From assembly GCA_022570795.1 (NCBI GenBank), contig JAKUDP010000011.1:434001-498000 (forward strand): a stretch of DNA of 64,000 bases, written 5' to 3'. The position numbers were made by a program, and so were the translations under genes. The notes beneath the pieces were generated by a model that was not told the DNA's origin, made no database searches, and worked only from the letters and a program-made list of their open reading frames with translations. This DNA comes from Sphaerulina vaccinii (taxonomy: Eukaryota; Ascomycota; Dothideomycetes; Mycosphaerellales; Mycosphaerellaceae). Of this stretch, positions 21,643 through 32,326 are shown in pieces; within the stretch, counting starts at the first letter, position 1, and the number at the start of each line of letters is the position of its first letter.

Positions 21643-22584
21643 ATGGACATCAGTGTCATTGTTGGCATTGCCACTGGTTCTGTGGCACTACTTTCACTTG
21701 TTATCCTTACAATCGTCTTCTTAATCCGGCGGAGGCATCGCCAGAAGATTGAGAAGAACCTCAGCGGAACTCAGATGTTCTACCTTCCTCCCAAGACTAC
21801 GATGAGCAGCAACGAAGACCTCGAACGGCAGCAGGATCCTCTAGTACAGGAAGTTACTACGCATCGACCACGAGTGAGCCATTCCCCAACGATGCACTCG
21901 ATCGAGCCTGCTACACGTACTTGCTCCACAGACAGTCCAATCATATCACCAATGTCAAGATACTCAACAGATTCGCCGAACCACACCAGGAACAGCTTAT
22001 CTCGCACCTCAACCATAACAAACAACAACTTTCAACAATACCAAGCTTACAGTCCACGGCTGGCATCATCATCATCAGCATCAACACCTACCTCTCCCAC
22101 AGTGCCTCGACTGCCAGCCAGCTTGATCCCGGGCTCAAGAATCACTCCACCACCAAATGGCTGGCTCTCTCCTTCATCACCTAACACGCATCATGCCCGA
22201 AGGATGTCATATGAACATGCTCCTCCAATACCTGCAGCCCAAAACGACCCACAGCACGGCCGCCGCATGTCTTACGATCAAGCTTCACCAATACAACAAC
22301 CAGACCCGACCTACCACATGGACTCGCCACTGCATCCGCGACCTCTCATCATCAAGAGACGCTCGACGATAGATGCCGTGCCTTATACGTCGTACGCTTC
22401 GCTATACAGCATTGCCGAGAAGCCTGTCGTATACACGGCCAAGGATCGATACTACAGCGCAAAGAACACTACGAGAGAGACGCTGGTTCATATTGAGGGA
22501 ACACAGAATGCGTTACCAGAGTTAGAGGGAAGTCAGCCTGTGCTTGTCAAGAAGAGGAAGCATCGCTCTTTGGGGAGTCGTTAG
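21643..22584 (+). CDS. single-pass membrane protein with low-complexity cytoplasmic tail
   Basis: 313 residues. The first ATG gives a very short N-terminus, then one hydrophobic helix (about 5-28, IVGIATGSVALLSLVILTIVFLI) followed at once by RRRHRQK, which orients the tail to the cytoplasm. The tail is Ser/Thr/Pro-rich and contains a near-repeat (ARRMSYEHAPPIP / GRRMSYDQASPIQ), which look like basophilic kinase sites. No domain is recognised. The architecture resembles fungal membrane adaptors or sensors, but the role is unknown. Confidence 0.65.
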   Translation: MDISVIVGIATGSVALLSLVILTIVFLIRRRHRQKIEKNLSGTQMFYLPPKTTMSSNEDLERQQDPLVQEVTTHRPRVSHSPTMHSIEPATRTCSTDSPIISPMSRYSTDSPNHTRNSLSRTSTITNNNFQQYQAYSPRLASSSSASTPTSPTVPRLPASLIPGSRITPPPNGWLSPSSPNTHHARRMSYEHAPPIPAAQNDPQHGRRMSYDQASPIQQPDPTYHMDSPLHPRPLIIKRRSTIDAVPYTSYASLYSIAEKPVVYTAKDRYYSAKNTTRETLVHIEGTQNALPELEGSQPVLVKKRKHRSLGSR

Positions 22585-23162
22585 TGCACAGTTGACCGAA
22601 GCATGTGGGCGTGGGCTTCGCACTTCTTCTTTGTTGTATAGCCTGCATGTCGAGTGGTTTCTTCTGTAAACGCTCGCAAACAAGCTCATATAGTACTAAT
22701 ACACGATTCCTCTTCGCTTCGTAAGTACTCGCTACAAACCTTATACTATAGACGCACGCTAATACTTATAAAGACACATATTTTACTCTACGAAGACATC
22801 CTAATTGCCTTATGCATCGCCACCGCAATTGGCTGGAAACATATATCACAGAAGAGTAAGAACGTCTTGCGGGTTTCCACGAGCGCAGACGCGTACAGAC
22901 GGAGGTAATCGGGAGCAGGCCGAGAACATATGTACGTACAGCCGTCGATGAACCAGTGTGCTCGAAGATCGCTTTGAGTGGCCTCTTTGCTTGACCAGTA
23001 CATCATGAGCATCCTGACTGACAGTTATAGTTGGCGATGCTCCGCGCGTCTAAAGTTCAAAGCCGTTGCACTACTTGTAGATCGAGTTGGCCACTTTACC
23101 CGCACTCTCGCAAACTTGAAAACGTTTGACCTCCTCCGACTCTTCTCGTCAACACCAACAAG
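22585..23162. other. gene-free stretch
   Basis: 3' flank of the membrane-protein gene and 5' flank of the next gene. Nothing recognised. Confidence 0.4.
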
Positions 23163-23761
23163 ATGGCGAAGCGCACCTGGGCCTCACATCTGCGTACCCA
23201 GCAGCGCCGCAAGAAGTCCAGCATTCCCAAACACGAATCCCTCCCTCTCAATTTCGACGTTCCCACCGAAGTTGTAGCCAGAATCCGCGCCTTGCCTAGA
23301 GAATTCCGCATCATTATCGAGGACTCCACCATAGCCGCACTCAAAGACGACATGATGATGGACGGGAACGACGTAGTGATTATCGATAAGGACTACAAAC
23401 CACCAACGGCTCTTCATCTCACTTTCCGTCTACGACTCGAGGTTCTTGACAATTACTACCAGCGGACTTTCATCCTTCGGGACGATAGGCTCGCTGTCAA
23501 GTACTTGGATAGTCTTGACGTGGAGACTAGAGGTCAGATGCAGGAGATCAAAATCGCTTACGATGATCGATTCTTTGCTGGTGTATGGGGTTTCGAGTTG
23601 GGTTTCGCGGATGTCATGATTCAGAAGTATGGAGAAGAGTTCTACGAGAAGGTGGGCGCTGTGGGTTGGAGTCAGGTATGTATTTATGCGTGTTGTGGTG
23701 GTGGATGCGTGCTAATTTGCTATAGTTCGCGCATCACTTCGGCGGTGATGGAGTGTATTGA
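23163..23761 (+). CDS. small hypothetical protein (two exons)
   Basis: Exons 23163-23675 and 23726-23761 are separated by a textbook 50-nt intron (GTATGT donor, GCTAAT branch, CTATAG acceptor), giving 182 residues that end FAHHFGGDGVY. The unspliced frame would run 231 codons into low-quality sequence, so I prefer the spliced form. The N-terminus is basic (TQQRRKKSS) and the middle contains DVVIIDKDYKPP and a D-Y-Y-R region. No family is recognised. It may be a nuclear or cytoplasmic protein. Confidence 0.6.
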
Positions 23762-24253
23762 GCTGTGCGCTGATTCAGGAGATGAGCTCCAAGACCACGA
23801 GGCGCATAGTTCCAACGAACTGTGCTTGACCATGTCACGACGATCGCAGCTGGAGTAAGAAAAAATTCGGCTGCCTGCGACGGAGAGAATGCTACGTTCG
23901 ATGATCTCTTGAGTGCGTGGAGCGCACATATATTGTGACGTGCTGTCGCACAGGAAAAGGGCAATCGACGATGACAACACTTGCGCGAAACTGGACGGGA
24001 ACCGCATAAGCTTCGAGTAGTTATGCTTGACCATGCCACGAGGAATGCAGCTGGAGTAGAACAGAGTCGGCATACTGGCGATGGAGAAAGCGCGGCAGTT
24101 GACTGTCTTCACGGCACGTGGAGCCTACACTGACTGATATAACAAAGAAACAGTCAACTGCCCTGAGGCTTCATCTTACAACTCTCTCCACGCCGTCAAC
24201 CATACCACATCTACCAACTATAACTGACCGACTACGCCTATCAGCCCTCATGC
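23762..24253. other. intergenic stretch with diverged direct repeat
   Basis: Two ~30-nt blocks, near 23823 and 24028, share GCTTGACCATG, CACGA and GCAGCTGGAGTA. No gene is seen. Confidence 0.45.
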
Positions 24254-27200
24254 TCAATAAACCCCCTCCCTCTCCACCCACCTCAACCCATCCACAACTT
24301 CCACCTCCTGATGCAAAAAATACCCACTCTGCACCACCGCCCTCGTCACAATCTTCAACGGTGGATCGATCCTCGCTCCCAACTCCCCCAAAGCCCAAAG
24401 ACTGACCGCAACATAATTCTCTCCAAGATAATTCAAAATCCCCTGCGGAACAGGAAAAGTCGTTTGAGGTCCAATATTTGACACATACCTTCCAAACTGC
24501 CAACCATTCACAAATAAGAGGCAACGATAAGGCTGCGAAGAATTATTGTCGATTGGCGGGAATTCAAATGCTACTGGGATATCGTAGCCTATAGGCATAG
24601 AGAGATTGAAAGTTGTAGTATAGAATGCCAGACCGGGTACTGCGATTCCTTCTGATGGACCGGTGTGGGATTGAAGCCATAAGGAAGTGTTGGAGGTAGG
24701 TGTGCCTGGGAGATGGTAGCCTTGCCTTTCAGCGTAGAGACCACCTTCGTTTAATGGGCCTCGAGAATGGTCTTGATAATTTTCTCCGCCGAGGTTGCCT
24801 GTCAAACGCCAGGTTATGTCTGATTGTTGAGCATGTCCGGATAGGCGATAGTCCAGGATTCCTCGCGGTGTCTTCATTGTACTTGGGTATTCTGCCCCTA
24901 AATCGTGGTTTTGTTCGAGGCCCATGTGGTCTATCAGAACGACTAAGATGTTGTCTTCGCCGGGTTTGGTGAGATTTGGTGGAATGCGGTAGGTTTCGTT
25001 ATATGAACTCAGAGATGCGTTACCGGCGAAGGCACCGATAAATCTCCTGTTCAGCCAGATCGAATGAGAAAATGCTGAGCCGCCTTGTGTTTCGAGATAT
25101 AACTCCGTTTCATTCGCTGTACCGTTGAAGTGACCTCGATACATTAGGCTGCCGCAATGGAAACCATAATCGCTAGAGTAGAGCGAAGTAGGTGTCGTGA
25201 GGTTACGGATGGAAGTATTATTCGTATACGGTAGGTCAGCTACAGGCCAGAGGGAGTCATTGTATGAGGGCACAACTTCTGGAAGAGCATTGGTGAGGGA
25301 CTTCCATATCAGAGTTGTCGATAGATCGGGCAGTGAGAAGTCTGGTTGGCGGAAGTCTACTGTGCCGCTGTATACACCCGCGCCGATGTCCTGGAAAGGG
25401 ATCGTTTCGTTGTTGAAGGTTAGACAGGTGAAGTGAGGGGCGCCAATGACTTCGATCGTTGTTGTACAGTTGATGTCTCCGGTGAGGTGTAGAGTCTGAT
25501 CTTGCATTATAGCTGTTCGAAGTACGTAGCCCGCTTTGATGATGGGCGCTGATATGTCGGTGTCGACTACCCAGTAGTTGTACGCGTCTTCGCGGCTGAG
25601 AATATGGATTGTCAAGCCATCCAGCTCAATGCTTCGTCTTCCTGACGTGGTAGAGAACTGGAAGACCATCAAGTCGGCTGTCATGTTGCAAGTGATGCCA
25701 CTGTCGTGCGGCCAAGTCTCGAAAGTTCTGTTCGTATCAAGCGCGAACTCATTTGTCTCTCCCGGACCTGTGTAGAGCACGAGCACTCTTCGAACGCCGG
25801 ACTTTTGAGAGTCGTCGCGATACCTTCTCCATGTGAAAATCTCGGCGGTAGAGTAGAGAATGCCGAATCCTCCCACATTATAATCTGTTACGTAGACTTT
25901 GGAGTCTCTACCATGCAGCGATAGCTCGCCTCCTAGCTGGGGTATAGTGATATTGCCTCTGCTAGTAGGCAGGGTAATGTTGTAGGTCGTACCATCCAGG
26001 CTGTTGTATGCAGCATGTCGTACCACATAGAAATTCATCTGATGCTCGGTCCCAAACAGTGCAGTTGTCGCTATGGCATTGTTCCCGGTATATGACCCAC
26101 TCGCGTTGCTGTTGTTCTGAGGAACAGCGGAAAGATAAGCAGGTGATACTTGTATGAAGTTCGCTAGTAGCTTGGCTTGACTGTACTTTTCTCTGGTCAG
26201 CAAACGGTCTTCTGTGATCACTGCGCCGTAATCGTAGCTCGTATAGCTGCCTGCTGCTCCCAGATTGCCTAGATGAAAGTGTCAGACCAACAACGATGTA
26301 TACACTCATGCTCCAACTTACCCCAGTTCGTGCCTCCGTAGGTCATGTAGATATTCAAGATCGTGACGCCAAAGCTGAATAGGTTCTTGAAGAACACCCG
26401 TTCATACTCTGGTCCTGTCAGTTTTGTGATCTGATCAAAGCCTGACCCTCCCCAGCCATCATAGCTTCCTCCTTGGTTCTCTATAATCGCATGCGGCGTA
26501 CTAGAGCTCTGGTTGAGATGAACATTAAGATAGTCAATGGGCAGCTTCGAGTCTGGCCAATTGTATGGATCACTACTGTCAAAGCCTATTGGCCATCAGC
26601 CACAGATCCTGAGAGGTGTGAGCTAAGGGCGACTTGCCCAGTGGGTAGCTATCATAGCCATAAATGTCAACTGTCGCATTCAGTCGCTGTGGCGGGCCAG
26701 GTGCAAAGTAGCCTAGTGCAGGCGCGTCGTTATTGATGAATGGCACGACAATGCCTGCTTTTCGATACTGCTTTTCAACGTAGTTCCAGTAAATCGTGTC
26801 AGGGAGCTCGGGATCAGGACTGAACTCGTTCTCAGGCTGAAGCAGGACCACGGGACCTCCATTTGTGATCTGCGCATCAGCAATGACTTTCGAGATCATA
26901 GACACGTAGAGCTCTGTACTTTCCAGATATCTCGAATCGTGCGTTCTCAGCTTCGCCGGATTGCGTTGAAGCCAGCCAGGGAATCCGCCTGAGATAATGT
27001 AAGCATAAATCAGAGTTCGTTCTCATAACTCATCGATTCAGACTCACCTCCGGAGACCTCTCCGTTGATATAAGGTCCCGGTCGAGCTAAGATGTAGATT
27101 CCTGCTTCTTTGGCTGCCTCGAAGAATGGCTCAAGTGCGAAGACTCCTTCTGCAGTGTAAGTGCCTCGTGTGCCTTCGAGCAGAGCCCAGTTGAAGTATG

Positions 27201-27595
27201 CCGATACGCCGTTGTACCCAAGGGCCTTGATCTTTTGGAAGACATCGAGCCATAAAGACGGAACTGGCAGTCGGAATGGGTGGAACTCTGCGGTACTCAG
27301 TTCTTGTAGCGGAAGTGTGCTTGACTTGTCAGCGCACCGCCTGAGTAGAACATGATCCGTTCTCCATGAACGAACAATGAGTGCTGCGAAGTTGTCAGCC
27401 GACTGCTTTGATTTGTTTCTCGCAGTCTACTGAGCTGACTTCGTCCCAGGTCACAATGTCTTGCAGAGGTTCTCGTTTGTATGACTTGATCGTATGGTCT
27501 TCATTTGCTGCGACACCGTGAGCAGCAAGTTCTACAGCCAGCAATAGAGCCAGCACGATAGCTGCGGACCAGCCACATGCTATCTGGTGGACCAT
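24254..27595 (-). CDS. lacA: GH35 beta-galactosidase (LacA type), secreted
   Basis: Secreted glycoside hydrolase that removes terminal beta-galactose from plant galactans and oligosaccharides. Six exons (27440-27595, 27338-27383, 27048-27287, 26638-26988, 26322-26585, 24254-26268) join to 1,023 residues, the usual length of fungal LacA. A hydrophobic signal peptide (AAIVLALLLAVELAAHGVAA) precedes LQDIVTWDEHSLFVHGER. Domain marks are GEFHPFRLPVPSLW, GYNGVSAYFNWALLEG, the acid/base Glu in LLQPENEFSP, IENQGGSYDGWGG (nucleophile Glu region) and MTYGGTNWGN. The C-terminal beta domains carry many N-x-S/T sites. Intron 4 uses a GCAAGT (GC-AG) donor. Expected to be pectin/galactose-inducible and carbon-catabolite repressed (family knowledge). 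Confidence 0.95.
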
Positions 27596-30500
27596 CGTGG
27601 AAGACTGTGAGGTGGTTATATACAGAACACTACTCGACTTCCAGCGACGATCTTGGACCTCAATACCAACCGGCTAATGTGGCCAGCTCAATGTAACATT
27701 GATACCCTGTCTGCTTCGGCAGGCCTGAGGATACGGCAGATAGTATTTCCTCTGTGTGTTGGATGAGCGCAGACTTTTGTCTTTGGAAAGTGCGATCTTG
27801 AAAGTCGTGGGACTGATGTCACTTCCTTCCTTCCTTTCCAGAACAGGAGAACAACGCGATGCCAACGCGACAATATTATCAACAACATCATCAACACGCG
27901 TCAACTTCATCGACCACCGCCTGTAACCGATTGTGCGGCGACGATGTATAGCCATCGCGGACTCCGTGCTATTCTGTAGCCGACTGAGAAGTGGCAAGAG
28001 GGCAGGTGGAGGCATATCTGCCACCACCAGAAACGACATTCTACCTGCCCGAGCCACGGAGACAACCAGCAGAACCGTTTCAGCCTCCCAGGAATCCGCG
28101 ACACAGCTGGTCTCTGTGACGAAGCCTGTGTGTGATGCGTTGTCTAGCACTGAGCACGTTACTATGTGCATGGCTTTAGCTTTGTGGCTGCTCATGGCAA
28201 GGTCTGGAACTTTTTGTTACACAACAGCTTCCACGGAGCACGGCGATCTTTCCTAAAGCCTTGTAGGCTGCTCAACATACACTGGCTATGCTATCAACCA
28301 CGAGCTTTTGCGTTCTTGCTCCGCGGTTCTGCAAGATTGATCACAAATGGCTGAGGGTGGCTGTCAAAGGAAGCCGCTGTTCGCCTTCAGAGCATCCGAT
28401 ATGGCGAAGAAAGTGAGAACACACTTCAAGAATTCATCTACGTGTCTCCTCTCACAAGCACAACCTATCGAGAGCATGAGTGTCGATCAAATACGAAGAT
28501 GAACCCACTCATACTGTTGCAATATGCGTATCCACAGCCCGGGTGAGCTTCGCTTTTGGCAAGACGTCGGCCATATTCTTGCGGAAACCGGACCATCTCC
28601 CCGCTGCACGATTGTGAAGAACCCTGACAAGGGTATTGACGATCTGGATCTCTTCGCATTGCGATTGCTGGTGTGCTGGTGTGCTGGTTGTTGGGATCCT
28701 CTACATAGCCCCTGTGCTTCCTTGGCTGTTTTCGTCAGCAGAAACTTGGCCAACTCCACAAGTCTCAATGGCTCTCCTGCCGAATGCGGTACACCCTTTC
28801 CTCAAGGAGAAATCATCTTGACCTGTACTGGACGGAGTGAAGTGCGCTGTCAAGGTGACAGTGCCGGTGGAGAACATGCCAGGTCTCAGCATGACCACGG
28901 TCTACCCTCGCTTACTGCACCTGCCACTCTCACGACGTGGCCTCCTGGAGGTCTGCTATCAACTCCAGACGAGCTATAGTCAGTAATTTCATCTATGCTA
29001 GAAGGTGCATTGCACTTGTTACCGTCTGAATGCAACTTGTGCCCGGACAAGATCGGGTTGTGCGTTCAGACAAGCTACTTCTACCGGATCACGGTCTGGA
29101 ACCTCAACTGGGTATTCTAGCGCGAGGCACATGCATTGGCCTCTTCGTGGCCTCAATGCGGACAATACGATATGCATGCAGCTACTTTTGAACGACAATG
29201 ACCTAGCTGGCGGACCCATGAACTCGTCTGGAAGCCAATGGTCACGAAGCAATGCTCATCCAAGACGTCTTGTTGCGTGGAAAGTCGTAGAAAAGGTACG
29301 GACCCTATTGTAGCGTCGTAATTACAGCGGCACGGCACAGCGCGGGGAACGATCGCCGCGCAGCTTTTTGCCGTCTGTGTGAAGATGGTTGTTGCCAATG
29401 TACACAGTACATGCATCTACGGACCTGCTGCTACCTGCACAAGCATGTAATCGGACATGGAGGCTGGGACGGTTACTCTCAACAGCATCCTGGTTTACGC
29501 CTCCATGCATGCTGCCAAGATGTTTACAGTGGCCAACCACCGGGGTCCGCGAGAGACTACGGACGAAAGAAGACGTCCGCGTTCTCCACTTCTATACAGT
29601 AGTGAAAGATGTCCGGCTCGAATATCACTTCACGATCGCTCTAGACACGGCAAATGTAGGGGCGGATCTTGACTGTCTTGACCACTTCTGGCAGTTCGCA
29701 AGCAAAGGCAGGATAGACCGGTGGCAAGGACCCTTCTCCGCGTTCTGGACAAACGTGATAGACATGCTCCAAGCCACCTCTGGTTATCCGCGTGTGGTCG
29801 CGTGCGCAAGTTACTACTACAGACTATAGCACAAGATCTTGTCCTTGTGCAGCTGAAGACGCAATGCAATCTATCTTGCATGGATCTCACCAGCAGTGAC
29901 AAATGCAGCTACGCAAGCGATCAAGATGAAGTCACGCATAGAGTGAACCCACCCAGGTAGATGGGAAAACGACAACCAGGACCCTCTTTCTTCACTGCTC
30001 CTGCAAAGTGGGCATACTGAGGAGGCTACAGACTTTACGGACACACCCATTGAGTTTCGCGTGGATGCGCGGACCCATCATGGCGCCTTGAAGCTTCTGG
30101 GAAGGCCCTCGATCTAATGCACGACATTCTTGCTACACGGCCAGCTTTGAAGCGATGTCACCAAGAAATGCGAAACCGGAGTATTTTCATGGACTTATCA
30201 TTCGTCAGAGCAGTGCGCGGAGAGTTCGCAACAGACCTGTAAGTGGTGTAGCCTGACAAATACGCCATCCTGCAGACCCACTATAGCAAGCTGGTAGATT
30301 AGCTCAAGGGAGCGCGGGAGCGCGGGAGGCGCTCGTAGCCGCTCAGCGATCTTGACCATGGCGTGACACTAGGTAACAGGCCCGGTGACTGGCTTGCTTC
30401 GTGACCACACTGATGACAATGTGATAGACTTCCAGCTTGCGATGCCGTGCGTACACACTGCACAAGATACAGCCTAGTCTTATGCAAGTCACCTCATCTG

Positions 30501-31408
30501 TTCGCCCCAGAGGATCTGCCTGCTATAGCCGCAATCCATGTGTGCAGATGAAAAAGCATTACCCTTGAAACTATGACGAGCGTGTAAGCTTCATGCAGAA
30601 GAAGGATCTCCAGGATGATGTTGACCACAACGACCACGCCACTAGGCCCACCTGTATGAACCATTCCAACACGGACTACAACGACCTCCTCAATATATCG
30701 CTGTGCCATCTGCGGTCAGCGAACCGGGCGTGTGGTCAGCAATGCAGGTACAAATCTGCCACGGAGTTGGTACTGAATGATAACATTGATCCCTGGATCA
30801 GAGCCGAGCCCAGCGTTGATTCTCGCTGCTCATCAGGTACTGCACGCCCATTTTACCGGCAGCGTACAGCAGCGCCGTGGAGAGAGAGCGGTCCACAATA
30901 TGCAAAGGTCAGCCTTCTTGGTTATGGCGAGCCGAGTATGCAGCAATGCTCCCCTCCTGTACCTGTCCAGCCATCAGAACCCATTGGCAGATACTGGTGG
31001 TTATGGAGCTCATGCAGCTTCTCCAGTGTCCCGGTAAGCCTTTTACGGATCGACCAAGCCAACCCGCAAAGCACTCTATGGTTGCTGCAGTGCAGGAGAT
31101 CTGGCCGCCACATCTGCATCCGTAGACAACATCTGGTAGTTTGGCCGTTCCTAGGTTCTCTCGATATGCAGATAGATGCGTCTGGTCGGATCTCTGTTCC
31201 TGACTGCGGATACTGATCTCGACAACTCCATATAGATATCCTAACCGTTCCATCTTAGACTTCCCTTGGACATCACGACTGTTTCAACTCAAATCTCCCA
31301 CGACCACGACACTTTCGGCTTGTTTCGGTGCATTGTTCTCGGACACATTGCTCATCCACCATCACACACTGGTACACTCGACGAACTCGGTCTCAATCAC
31401 TCTTCAGA
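27596..31408. other. 3.8-kb stretch without recognisable genes
   Basis: All ORFs here overlap in opposing frames and lack domain-like or signal-peptide features. I found no terminal repeats, transposase motifs or RNA genes. The first few hundred bases contain the lacA promoter and the last hundred the promoter of the Zn2Cys6 gene at 31409. Confidence 0.45.
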
Positions 31409-32326
31409 ATGGCGACCGCCGTAAGGATGATGGGCGAACAGTATACAGGAGTCAAGCGTAGCCACTACCAAATGCTCGACCACGTTGATACCAATCTCGC
31501 GTTCGATGGCATTCCAGTGCAATACCATGAGATGTCTCGCGGAGGATATCCCTATACTCCACCACCGCCTGGATACACTCTGCACAGCAACACACCGTTT
31601 CCATCATCACCGGCTACCGTTCAGTACATCGAAGATGGGGGTTACTTTCCATCAGACAACACGATGTACACCTTCACTGGCACTCCCATTCAACGATCAT
31701 CAATATCTGAAGGCTTCCCTGGCCATGTCAATGAGTCTTTCGGGAGCACGAGTAGCGCTGCTTCGTCGTGCAATGTATCATTAGGCCCTTCGACACCACC
31801 GCCACAGTTCTCCGAGCGCAATCCGATGAAGTTTGCTCCTGTGCCTATCACACCGAGCTCCATCCAACCGAGACAGAAGGCCAAGCGAACAGCAACTGTA
31901 AGTCTCGGTCGACCCAGATGATCACTTCGAACGTTCACTGATCCTTTCCAACAGGCATGTGAGGAATGTCGTAAGCGCAAGCAAAAGTGCGATGGAGAAG
32001 CACCTTGCCAATCATGCAAGGAGCAGAAACTCGACTGCAAGTATCGTGAAGTGCAACCTACAAAGTAAGACCTTCTCAATCATCAAGTCCGCATCACAGT
32101 CTCCTAACCCTCTTATAGAAAGGACAACTCAATGGAACGTCTCGTCAGCCTTGTAGAAACTGCCAACAAGACCATCGAAGAGTTGAACGCACGCTTGGAT
32201 TTGATGACTTCAACGTTACAACGGATGGAGAAGCGTCTCACACGTTGCCATCAATGTGCCGGAACGGTAGAACTTGAAACTGGGGATTGTGCGAATTGTC
32301 CTCAGCAGATTGCTTGCCGGCTATAG
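31409..32326 (+). CDS. Zn2Cys6 zinc-cluster protein with central DNA-binding domain and coiled coil
   Basis: Three exons (31409-31897, 31955-32064, 32119-32326; GTAAGT and GTAAGA donors, CAG and TAG acceptors) give 268 residues. The first 155 residues are disordered Pro/Ser/Thr-rich sequence. The basic KAKRTAT then leads into the zinc cluster C165-x2-C168-x6-C175-x5-C181-x2-C184-x6-C191. A predicted coiled coil (SMERLVSLVETANKTIEELNARL) follows, with a short tail holding two CxxC pairs (CHQC, CANC). The zinc cluster is a Gal4-type nuclear DNA-binding module and the coiled coil would dimerise it. There is no fungal-specific transcription factor domain, so it is a short type of regulator. Targets are unknown. 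Confidence 0.85.

Noticed and set aside
23676..23858. Read-through C-terminus of the small gene at 23163
   Set aside because: A canonical 50-nt intron with donor, branch site and acceptor lies here, and the read-through sequence looks non-coding.
24171..24524. Gly-rich minus-strand ORF at the lacA 3' end
   Set aside because: It is a frame-shifted shadow of the beta-galactosidase C-terminus.
28524..28979. 151-codon ORF in the 3.8-kb empty stretch
   Set aside because: No motif or signal peptide, competing ORFs on the other strand, and coding-unlike composition.
30593..31216. 207-codon ORF upstream of the Zn2Cys6 gene
   Set aside because: It lacks protein-like patterning and overlaps several ORFs in other frames.
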